From Stichopus chloronotus (lineage: Eukaryota > Echinodermata > Holothuroidea > Aspidochirotida > Stichopodidae), in the NCBI GenBank assembly GCA_021234535.1, contig CM037830.1, forward strand, positions 34,828,937 through 34,892,936: 64,000 bases of DNA. The letters are read 5' to 3'. Both the position numbers and the translations under genes were made by a program. Within the stretch, counting starts at the first letter, position 1; the number at the start of each line of letters is the position of its first letter. The notes beneath the pieces are model-generated. The model ran no database searches. It saw nothing but the letters and a program-made list of their open reading frames with translations, and was not told the DNA's origin. Positions 15,001-27,000 of the stretch are shown one piece after another.

Positions 15001-18000
15001 TCTAATGAAGTAGTAATTATACCTGTGGTCTCCTCTGTTGTTACAAATGTGGTTTCTTCAGTAGGGACAGTTGACTTTACAGTACTTTCAATGGTACTTT
15101 CAAATGGTGTTGTTGTTTTCAATGTAGTTGTAGCTACACTTGTTGGCTCCTCTGTTGTTGCAAGTGTTGTTTCTTCAGTAGGGACAGTTGACACTACAGT
15201 GCTTTCTAGAGTACTTTCAAATGGTGTTTTTGTTTCTAATGAAGTAGTAATTATACCTGTGGTCCCCCCTGTTGTTACAAATGTGGTTTCTTCAGTAGGG
15301 ACGGTTGACTTTACAGTACTTTCAATGGTACTTTCAAATGGTGTTGTTGTTTTCAATGTAGTTGTAGCTACACTTGTTGGCTCCTCTGTTGTTGCAAGTG
15401 TTGTTTCTTCAGTAGGGACAGTTGACACTACAGTGCTTTCTAGAGTACTTTCAAATGGTGTTTTTGTTTCTAATGAAGTAGTAATTATACCTGTGGTCCC
15501 CCCTGTTGTTACAAATGTGGTTTCTTCAGTAGGGACAGTTGACTTTACAGTACTTTCAATAGTGCTTTCAAATGGTGTTGTTATTTTCAATGTAGTTGTA
15601 GCTACACTTGTTGGCTCCTCTGTTGTTGCAAGTGTTGTTTCTTCAGTAGGGACAGTTGACACCACAGTACTTTCTACAGTACTTTCAAATGGTGTTGTTT
15701 TCTCAGATGTAGTTGTAGTTATACTTGTTGTCTCTTCCGTTGTAAGAAGTGTTGTTTCTTTGGTGGGGGTAGTTGATATAACAGTACTTTCTACAGTACT
15801 TTCAAATGGTGTTCCTGTTTCTAATGAAGTAGTAACTATACTTGTGGTCTCCTCTGTTGTTACAAATGTACTTTTTTCAGTAGGGACAGTTGACTTTACA
15901 GTACTTTCAATCGTACTTTCAAATGGTGTTGTTGTTTTCAATGTAGTTGTAGCTACACTTGTTGGCTCCTCTGTTGTTGCAAGTGTTGTTTCTTCAGAAG
16001 GGACAGTTGACACGACAGTGCTTTCTAAAGTACTTTCAAATGGTGTTGGTTTCTCAGATGTAGATGTAGTTGTACTTATACTTCTTGTCTCTTCGGTTGT
16101 CACAAGTGTTGTTTCTTCAGTAGGGACAGATGACACTATAGTGCTTTCTAGAGTACTTTCAAATGGTGTTTTTGTTTCTAATGAAGTAGTAATTATAACT
16201 GTGGTCCCCTCTGTTGTTACAAATGTCGTTTCTTTAGTAGGGACAGATGACTTTACAGTACTTTCAATAGTGCTTTCAAATGGTGTTGTTGTTTTCAATG
16301 TAGTTGTAGCTACACTTGTTGGCTCCTCTGTTGTTGCAAGTGTTGTTTCTTCAGTTGGGACAGTTGACACTACAGTGCTTTCTACAGTACTTTCAAATGT
16401 TGTTGTTTTCTCAGCTGTAGTTGTACTTATACTTGTTGTCTCTTCGATTGTGACAAGTGTGGTCTTTTTGGTGGGGACAGTTGATATAACAGTACTTTCT
16501 TCAGTACTTCCAATTGGTGTTCCTGTTTCTAATGAAGTAGTAATTATACCTGTGGTCTCCTCTGTTGTTACAAATGTGGTTTCTTCAGTAGGGACAGTTG
16601 ACTTTACAGTACTTTCAATGGTACTTTCAAATGGTGTTGTTGTTTTCAATGTAGTTGTAGCTACACTTGTTGGCTCCTCTGTTGTTGCAAGTGTTGTTTC
16701 TTCAGTAGGGACAGTTGACACTACAGTGCTTTCTAGAGTACTTTCAAATGGTGTTTTTGTTTCTAATGAAGTAGTAATTATACCTGTGGTCCCCCCTGTT
16801 GTTACAAATGTGGTTTCTTCAGTAGGGACAGTTGACTTTACAGTACTTTCAATGGTACTTTCAAATGGTGTTGTTGTTTTCAATGTAGTTGTAGCTACAC
16901 TTGTTGGCTCCTCTGTTGTTGCAAGTGTTGTTTCTTCAGTAGGGACAGTTGACACTACAGTGCTTTCTAGAGTACTTTCAAATGGTGTTTTTGTTTCTAA
17001 TGAAGTAGTAATTATACCTGTGGTCCCCCCTGTTGTTACAAATGTGGTTTCTTCAGTAGGGACAGTTGACTTTACAGTACTTTCAATAGTGCTTTCAAAT
17101 GGTGTTGTTATTTTCAATGTAGTTGTACCTACACTTGTTGGCTCCTCTGTTGTTGCAAGTGTTGTTTCTTCAGTAGGGACAGTTGACACCACAGTACTTT
17201 CTACAGTACTTTCAAATGGTGTTGTTTTCTCAGATGTAGTTGTAGTTATACTTGTTGTCTCTTCCGTTGTAAGAAGTGTTGTTTCTTTGGTGGGGATAGT
17301 TGATATAACAGTACTTTCTACAGTACTTTCAAATGGTGTTCCTGTTTCTAATGAAGTAGTAACTATACTTGTGGTCTCCTCTGTTGTTACAAATGTACTT
17401 TTTTCAGTAGGGACAGTTGACTTTACAGTACTTTCAATCGTACTTTCAAATGGTGTTGTTGTTTTCAATGTAGTTGTAGCTACACTTGTTGGCTCCTCTG
17501 TTGTTGCAAGTGTTGTTTCTTCAGAAGGGACAGTTGACACGACAGTGCTTTCTAAAGTACTTTCAAATGGTGTTGGTTTCTCAGATGTAGATGTAGTTGT
17601 ACTTATACTTCTTGTCTCTTCGGTTGTCACAAGTGTTGTTTCTTCAGTAGGGACAGATGACACTATAGTGCTTTCTAGAGTACTTTCAAATGGTGTTTTT
17701 GTTTCTAATGAAGTAGTAATTATAACTGCGGTCCCCTCTGTTGTTACAAATGTCGTTTCTTCAGTAGGGACAGATGACTTTACAGTACTTTCAATAGTGC
17801 TTTCAAATGGTGTTGTTGTTTTCAATGTAGTTGTAGCTACACTTGTTGGCTCCTCTGTTGTTGCAAGTGTTGTTTCTACAGTTGGGACAGTTGACACTAC
17901 AGTGCTTTCTACAGTACTTTCAAATGTTGTTGTTTTCTCAGCTGTAGTTGTACTTATACTTGTTGTCTCTTCGGTTGTGACAAGTGTGGTCTTTTTGGTG

Positions 18001-21000
18001 GGGACAGTTGATATAACAGTACTTTCTACAGTACTTTCAAATGGTGTTCCTGTTTCTAATGAAGTAGTAATTATACCTGTGGTCCCCCCTGTTGTTACAA
18101 ATGTGGTTTCTTCAGTAGGGACAGTTGACTTTACAGTACTTTCAATGGTACTTTCAAATGGTGTTGTTGTTTTCAATGTAGTTGTAGCTACACTTGTTGG
18201 CTCCTCTGTTGTTGCAAGTGTTGTTTCTTCAGTAGGGACAGTTGACACTACAGTGCTTTCTAGAGTACTTTCAAATGGTGTTTTTGTTTCTAATGAAGTA
18301 GTAATTATACCTGTGGTCCCCCCTGTTGTTACAAATGTGGTTTCTTCAGTAGGGACAGTTGACTTTACAGTACTTTCAATAGTGCTTTCAAATGGTGTTG
18401 TTATTTTCAATGTAGTTGTACCTACACTTGTTGGCTCCTCTGTTGTTGCAAGTGTTGTTTCTTCAGTAGGGACAGTTGACACCACAGTACTTTCTACAGT
18501 ACTTTCAAATGGTGTTGTTTTCTCAGATGTAGTTGTAGTTATACTTGTTGTCTCTTCCGTTGTAAGAAGTGTTGTTTCTTTGGTGGGGGTAGTTGATATA
18601 ACAGTACTTTCTTCAGTACTTTCAAATGGTGTTCCTGTTTCTAATGAAGTAGTAACTATACTTGTGGTCTCCTCTGTTGTTACAAATGTACTTTTTTCAG
18701 TAGGGACAGTTGACTTTACAGTACTTTCAATCGTGCTTTCAAATGGTGTTGTTGTTTTCAATGTAGTTGTAGCTACACTTGTTGGCTCCTCTGTTGTTGC
18801 AAGTGTTGTTTCTTCAGAAGGGACAGTTGACATGACAGTGCTTTCTAAAGTACTTTCAAATGGTGTTGGTTTCTCAGATGTAGATGTAGTTGTACTTATA
18901 CTTCTTGTCTCTTCGGTTGTCACAAGTGTTGTTTCTTCAGTAGGGACAGATGACACTATAGTGCTTTCTAGAGTACTTTCAAATGGTGTTTTTGTTTCTA
19001 ATGAAGTAGTAATTATAACTGCGGTCCCCTCTGTTGTTACAAATGTCGTTTCTTCAGTAGGGACAGATGACTTTACAGTACTTTCAATAGTGCTTTCAAA
19101 TGGTGTTGTTGTTTTCAATGTAGTTGTAGCTACACTTGTTGGCTCCTCTGTTGTTGCAAGTGTTGTTTCTACAGTTGGGACAGTTGACACTACAGTGCTT
19201 TCTACAGTACTTTCAAATGTTGTTGTTTTCTCAGCTGTAGTTGTACTTATACTTGTTGTCTCTTCGGTTGTGACAAGTGTGGTCTTTTTGGTGGGGACAG
19301 TTGATATAACAGTACTTTCTACAGTACTTTCAAATGGTGTTCCTGTTTCTAATGAAGTAGTAATTATACCTGTGGTCCCCCCTGTTGTTACAAATGTGGT
19401 TTCTTCAGTAGGGACAGTTGACTTTACAGTACTTTCAATGGTACTTTCAAATGGTGTTGTTGTTTTCAATGTAGTTGTAGCTACACTTGTTGGCTCCTCT
19501 GTTGTTGCAAGTGTTGTTTCTTCAGTAGGGACAGTTGACACTACAGTGCTTTCTAGAGTACTTTCAAATGGTGTTTTTGTTTCTAATGAAGTAGTAATTA
19601 TACCTGTGGTCCCCCCTGTTGTTACAAATGTGGTTTCTTCAGTAGGGACAGTTGACTTTACAGTACTTTCAATAGTGCTTTCAAATGGTGTTGTTATTTT
19701 CAATATAGTTGTACCTACACTTGTTGGCTCCTCTGTTGTTGCAAGTGTTGTTTCTTCAGTAGGGACAGATGACACCACAGTACTTTCTACAGTACTTTCA
19801 AATGGTGTTGTTTTCTCAGATGTAGTTGTAGTTATACTTGTTGTCTCTTCCGTTGTAAGAAGTGTTGTTTCTTTGGTGGGGGTAGTTGATATAACAGTAC
19901 TTTCTTCAGTACTTTCAAATGGTGTTCCTGTTTCTAATGAAGTAGTAACTATACTTGTGGTCTCCTCTGTTGTTACAAATGTACTTTTTTCAGTAGGGAC
20001 AGTTGACTTTACAGTACTTTCAATCGTACTTTCAAATGGTGTTGTTGTTTTCAATGTAGTTGTAGCTACACTTGTTGGCTCCTCTGTTGTTGCAAGTGTT
20101 GTTTCTTCAGAAGGGACAGTTGACACGACAGTGCTTTCTAAAGTACTTTCAAATGGTGTTGGTTTCTCAGATGTAGATGTAGTTGTACTTATACTTCTTG
20201 TCTCTTCGGTTGTCACAAGTGTTGTTTCTTCAGTAGGGACAGATGACACTATAGTGCTTTCTAGAGTACTTTCAAATGGTGTTTTTGTTTCTAATGAAGT
20301 AGTAATTATAACTGTGGTCCCCTCTGTTGTTACAAATGTCGTTTCTTTAGTAGGGACAGATGACTTTACAGTACTTTCAATAGTGCTTTCAAATGGTGTT
20401 GTTGTTTTCAATGTAGTTGTAGCTACACTTGTTGGCTCCTCTGTTGTTGCAAGTGTTGTTTCTTCAGTTGGGACAGTTGACACTACAGTGCTTTCTACAG
20501 TACTTTCAAATGTTGTTGTTTTCTCAGCTGTAGTTGTACTTATACTTGTTGTCTCTTCGATTGTGACAAGTGTGGTCTTTTTGGTGGGGACAGTTGATAT
20601 AACAGTACTTTCTTCAGTACTTCCAATTGGTGTTCCTGTTTCTAATGAAGTAGTAATTATACCTGTGGTCTCCTCTGTTGTTACAAATGTGGTTTCTTCA
20701 GTAGGGACAGTTGACTTTACAGTACTTTCAATGGTACTTTCAAATGGTGTTGTTGTTTTCAATGTAGTTGTAGCTACACTTGTTGGCTCCTCTGTTGTTG
20801 CAAGTGTTGTTTCTTCAGTAGGGACAGTTGACACTACAGTGCTTTCTAGAGTACTTTCAAATGGTGTTTTTGTTTCTAATGAAGTAGTAATTATACCTGT
20901 GGTCCCCCCTGTTGTTACAAATGTGGTTTCTTCAGTAGGGACAGTTGACTTTACAGTACTTTCAATGGTACTTTCAAATGGTGTTGTTGTTTTCAATGTA

Positions 21001-24000
21001 GTTGTAGCTACACTTGTTGGCTCCTCTGTTGTTGCAAGTGTTGTTTCTTCAGTAGGGACAGTTGACACTACAGTGCTTTCTAGAGTACTTTCAAATGGTG
21101 TTTTTGTTTCTAATGAAGTAGTAATTATACCTGTGGTCCCCCCTGTTGTTACAAATGTGGTTTCTTCAGTAGGGACAGTTGACTTTACAGTACTTTCAAT
21201 AGTGCTTTCAAATGGTGTTGTTATTTTCAATGTAGTTGTACCTACACTTGTTGGCTCCTCTGTTGTTGCAAGTGTTGTTTCTTCAGTAGGGACAGTTGAC
21301 ACCACAGTACTTTCTACAGTACTTTCAAATGGTGTTGTTTTCTCAGATGTAGTTGTAGTTATACTTGTTGTCTCTTCCGTTGTAAGAAGTGTTGTTTCTT
21401 TGGTGGGGATAGTTGATATAACAGTACTTTCTACAGTACTTTCAAATGGTGTTCCTGTTTCTAATGAAGTAGTAACTATACTTGTGGTCTCCTCTGTTGT
21501 TACAAATGTACTTTTTTCAGTAGGGACAGTTGACTTTACAGTACTTTCAATCGTACTTTCAAATGGTGTTGTTGTTTTCAATGTAGTTGTAGCTACACTT
21601 GTTGGCTCCTCTGTTGTTGCAAGTGTTGTTTCTTCAGAAGGGACAGTTGACATGACAGTGCTTTCTAAAGTACTTTCAAATGGTGTTGGTTTCTCAGATG
21701 TAGATGTAGTTGTACTTATACTTCTTGTCTCTTCGGTTGTCACAAGTGTTGTTTCTTCAGTAGGGACAGATGACACTATAGTGCTTTCTAGAGTACTTTC
21801 AAATGGTGTTTTTGTTTCTAATGAAGTAGTAATTATAACTGCGGTCCCCTCTGTTGTTACAAATGTCGTTTCTTCAGTAGGGACAGATGACTTTACAGTA
21901 CTTTCAATAGTGCTTTCAAATGGTGTTGTTGTTTTCAATGTAGTTGTAGCTACACTTGTTGGCTCCTCTGTTGTTGCAAGTGTTGTTTCTTCAGTAGGGA
22001 CAGTTGACACTACAGTGCTTTCTACAGTACTTTCAAATGTTGTTGTTTTCTCAGCTGTAGTTGTACTTATACTTGTTGTCTCTTCGATTGTGACAAGTGT
22101 GGTCTTTTTGGTGGGGACAGTTGATATAACAGTACTTTCTTCAGTACTTCCAATTGGTGTTCCTGTTTCTAATGAAGTAGTAATTATACCTGTGGTCTCC
22201 TCTGTTGTTACAAATGTGGTTTCTTCAGTAGGGACAGTTGACTTTACAGTACTTTCAATGGTACTTTCAAATGGTGTTGTTGTTTTCAATGTAGTTGTAG
22301 CTACACTTGTTGGCTCCTCTGTTGTTGCAAGTGTTGTTTCTTCAGTAGGGACAGTTGACACTACAGTGCTTTCTAGAGTACTTTCAAATGGTGTTTTTGT
22401 TTCTAATGAAGTAGTAATTATACCTGTGGTCCCCCCTGTTGTTACAAATGTGGTTTCTTCAGTAGGGACAGTTGACTTTACAGTACTTTCAATGGTACTT
22501 TCAAATGGTGTTGTTGTTTTCAATGTAGTTGTAGCTACACTTGTTGGCTCCTCTGTTGTTGCAAGTGTTGTTTCTTCAGTAGGGACAGTTGACACTACAG
22601 TGCTTTCTAGAGTACTTTCAAATGGTGTTTTTGTTTCTAATGAAGTAGTAATTATACCTGTGGTCCCCCCTGTTGTTACAAATGTGGTTTCTTCAGTAGG
22701 GACAGTTGACTTTACAGTACTTTCAATGGTACTTTCAAATGGTGTTGTTGTTTTCAATGTAGTTGTAGCTACACTTGTTGGCTCCTCTGTTGTTGCAAGT
22801 GTTGTTTCTTCAGTAGGGACAGTTGACACTACAGTGCTTTCTAGAGTACTTTCAAATGGTGTTTTTGTTTCTAATGAAGTAGTAATTATACCTGTGGTCC
22901 CCCCTGTTGTTACAAATGTGGTTTCTTCAGTAGGGACAGTTGACTTTACAGTACTTTCAATAGTGCTTTCAAATGGTGTTGTTATTTTCAATGTAGTTGT
23001 ACCTACACTTGTTGGCTCCTCTGTTGTTGCAAGTGTTGTTTCTTCAGTAGGGACAGTTGACACCACAGTACTTTCTACAGTACTTTCAAATGGTGTTGTT
23101 TTCTCAGATGTAGTTGTAGTTATACTTGTTGTCTCTTCCGTTGTAAGAAGTGTTGTTTCTTTGGTGGGGATAGTTGATATAACAGTACTTTCTACAGTAC
23201 TTTCAAATGGTGTTCCTGTTTCTAATGAAGTAGTAACTATACTTGTGGTCTCCTCTGTTGTTACAAATGTACTTTTTTCAGTAGGGACAGTTGACTTTAC
23301 AGTACTTTCAATCGTACTTTCAAATGGTGTTGTTGTTTTCAATGTAGTTGTAGCTACACTTGTTGGCTCCTCTGTTGTTGCAAGTGTTGTTTCTTCAGAA
23401 GGGACAGTTGACATGACAGTGCTTTCTAAAGTACTTTCAAATGGTGTTGGTTTCTCAGATGTAGATGTAGTTGTACTTATACTTCTTGTCTCTTCGGTTG
23501 TCACAAGTGTTGTTTCTTCAGTAGGGACAGATGACACTATAGTGCTTTCTAGAGTACTTTCAAATGGTGTTTTTGTTTCTAATGAAGTAGTAATTATAAC
23601 TGCGGTCCCCTCTGTTGTTACAAATGTCGTTTCTTCAGTAGGGACAGATGACTTTACAGTACTTTCAATAGTGCTTTCAAATGGTGTTGTTGTTTTCAAT
23701 GTAGTTGTAGCTACACTTGTTGGCTCCTCTGTTGTTGCAAGTGTTGTTTCTACAGTTGGGACAGTTGACACTACAGTGCTTTCTACAGTACTTTCAAATG
23801 TTGTTGTTTTCTCAGCTGTAGTTGTACTTATACTTGTTGTCTCTTCGGTTGTGACAAGTGTGGTCTTTTTGGTGGGGACAGTTGATATAACAGTACTTTC
23901 TACAGTACTTTCAAATGGTGTTCCTGTTTCTAATGAAGTAGTAATTATACCTGTGGTCTCCTCTGTTGTTACAAATGTGGTTTCTTCAGTAGGGACAGTT

Positions 24001-27000
24001 GACTTTACAGTACTTTCAATGGTACTTTCAAATGGTGTTGTTGTTTTCAATGTAGTTGTAGCTACACTTGTTGGCGACTCTGTTGTTACAAAAGTGGTTT
24101 CCTCAGTAGGGACAGTTGTTTTTAAAGAACTTTTAATAGTACTTTCAAATGGTGTTATCGTTTCCAATGTAGTTGTAGCTAAACTTGTTTTTTCCAAAGT
24201 GGTACTCATTATGTCTGAAGTGGGAATTGCAGTTGATGTTATTTGCACAACAGGAAGTGAAACTTTATCGGTGAAGTTTTTAGAACCCTCTTTGTATGTA
24301 GGTGTCAAATCCTCGACTTTTTTAGTTGTGATTTCACTTGTGATTTCTTCCACGGGTATTGTTTTCATGGTAGTGCTTTTTTTAGTAGTTTCAGATGGTG
24401 TTGTTCTTTTCGATGTAGTTATAGATATACTGGTCTCCTCTGTTGTTACAAATGTGGTTTCTTGAGAAGGGAGAGTTGACATTACAGTTCTTTCAACAGT
24501 ACTTTCCAAAGGTGTTGATGTTTCCAAAGTAGTTGTAGCTCTACTTGTTGTCTCTTCTGTTGTAAAATATGTGGTTTTTTCAGTAGGGATGGTTGTCCTT
24601 AAAGTACTTTCTGTAGTTGCTTCTGATAATGTTGTTCCCATTGTCATAGTGAATAAAGTTGTAGTCTCTTCCGTTGTTAAAAATGTGGTTTCTTCAGTAG
24701 AGGCAGTTGACATTACAGTACTTTCTATAGAACTTTTTGACGGTGTTGATACTAATCCCGTAGTAATTACACCAGTGGTCTCTTCTGTTGTTAAAGATGT
24801 GGTTTCTTCAGTAGAGACAGTTGATCTTTCAATGGTACTTTCAAATGGTGTTGTTGTTTTCAATGTAGTTGTAGCCACACTTGTTGGCTCCTCTGTTGTT
24901 GCAAGTGTTGTTTCTTCAGTAGGGACAGTTGACACTACAGTACTTTCTACAGTACTTTCAAATGGTGTTCCTGTTTCTAATGAAGTAGTAATTATACCTG
25001 TCGTCTCCTCTGTTGTTACAAAAGTGGTTTCTTCATTAGGGACAGTTGACTTTACAGTACTTTCAATAGTGCTTTCAAATGGTGTTGTTATTTTCAATGT
25101 AGTTGTAGCTCCACTTGTTGCTTCTTCTGTTGTTGCGAGTGTTGTTTCTTCAGTAGGGACAGTTGACACTACAGTACTTTCTACAGCACTTTCAAATGGT
25201 GTTGTTTTCTCAGATGTAGTTGAAGTTATACTTGTGGTCTCTTCGGTTGTCACAAGTGTGGTTTCTTTGGTAGGGATAGTTGATATAACAGTACTTTCTA
25301 CAGTACTTTCAAATGGTGTTCCTGTTTCTAATGAAGTAGTAATTATACCTGTGGTCTCCTCTGTTGTTACAAATGTGGTTTCTTCAGTAGGGACAGTTGA
25401 CTTTACAGTACTTTCAATAGTGCTTTCAAATGGTGTTGTTGTTTTCAATGTAGTTGTAGCTACAGTTGTTCGCTCCTCTGTTGTTGCAAGTGTTGTTTCT
25501 TCAGTAGGGACAGTTGACACTACAGTACTTTCTACAGTACTTTCAAATGGTGTTGTTTTCTCAGATGTAGTTGAAGTTATACTTGTGGTCTCTTCGGTTG
25601 TCGCAAGTGTTGTTTCTTTGGTAGAGATAGTTGATATAACAGTACTTTCTACAGTACTTGCAAATGGTGTTCCTGTTTCTAATGAAGTAGTAACTATACC
25701 TGTGGTCTCCTCTGTTGTTACAAATGTAGTTTTTTCAGTAGGGACAGTTGACTTTACAGTACTTTCAATGGTACTTTCAAATGGTGTTGTTGTTTTCAAT
25801 GTAGTTGTAGCTACACTTGTTGGTTCCTCTGTTGTTGGAAGTGTTGTTTCTTTAGTAGGGACAGTTGACACGACAGTGCTTTCTAAAGTACTTTCAAATG
25901 GTGTTCCTGTTTCTAATGAAGTAGTAATTATACCTGTGGTCTCCTCTGTTGTGACAAATGTGGTTTCTTCAGTAGGGACAGTTGACACTACAGTACTTTC
26001 TACAGTACTTTTAAATGGTGTTGTTTTCTCAGATGTAGTTGAAGTTATACTTGTGGTCTCTTCGGTTGTAATAAGTGTTGTTTCTTTGGTGGGGATAGTT
26101 AATATAACAGTACTTTCTACAGTACTTTCAAATGGTGTTCCTGTTTCTAATGAAGTAGTAACTATACCTGTGGTCTCCTCTGTTGTTACAAATGTAGTTT
26201 TTTCAGTAGGGATAGTTGACTTTACAATACTTTCAGAGGTACTTTCAAATGGTGTTGTTGTTTTCAATGTAGTTGTAGCTACACTTGTTGGCTCCTCTGT
26301 TGTTGCAAGTGTTGTTTCTTCAGAAGGGACAATTGACACGACAGTGCTTTCTAAAGTACTTTCCAATGGTGTTGTTTTCTCAGATGTAGTTGTACTTATA
26401 CTTGTTGTCTCTTCGGTTGTCACAAGTGTGGTTTTTTTGGTGGGGACAGTTGATATAACAGTACTTTCTTCAGTACTTTCAAATGGTGTTCCTGTTTCTA
26501 ATGAAGTAGTAATTATACCTGTGGTCTCCTCTGTTGTTACAAATGTGGTTTCTTCAGTAGGGACAGATGACTTTACAGTACTTTCAATGGTACTTTCAAG
26601 TGGTGTTGTTGTTTTCAATGTAGTTGTAAATACACTTGTTGCCTCCTCTGTTGTAACAAGTGTTGTTTCTTCAGTAGGGACAGTTGACACTACAGTGCTT
26701 TCTAGAGTACTTTCAAATGGTGTTTTAGTTCCTAATGAAGTAGTAATTATACCTGTGGTCTCCTCTGTTGTTACAAATGTGGTTTCTTCAGTAGGGACAG
26801 TTGACACTACAGTACTTTCAATAGTGCTTTCAAATGGTGTTGTTGTTTTCAATGTAGTTGTAGCTACACTTGTTGGCTCCTCTGTTGTTGCAAGTGTTGT
26901 TTCTTCAGTAGGGACAGTTGACACTACAGTGCTTTCTAGAGTACTTTCAAATGGTGTTTTTGTTTCTAATGAAGGAGTAATTATACCTGTGGTCCCCTCT

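Larger units (their letters stand above)
2531..23453 (-). repeat. 13-unit higher-order repeat (1,527 bp) with 11- and 15-unit variants
   Basis: A C-type unit with a 6-bp insertion (plus TCTCAGATGTAGATGTAG) marks the period. It occurs at 2531, 7586, 9113, 11117, 12644, 16052, 17579, 18872, 20165, 21692 and 23453. Spacings of 1,527 bp equal 13 x 117 + 6, 1,293 equals 11 x 117 + 6, and 1,761 equals 15 x 117 + 6. Intervals of 2,004, 3,408 and 5,055 bp also fit once the extra 9 bp of each embedded island is counted. Length changes therefore occur by whole pairs of units, as expected from unequal exchange or replication slippage that keeps the A/B register. Confidence 0.88.
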
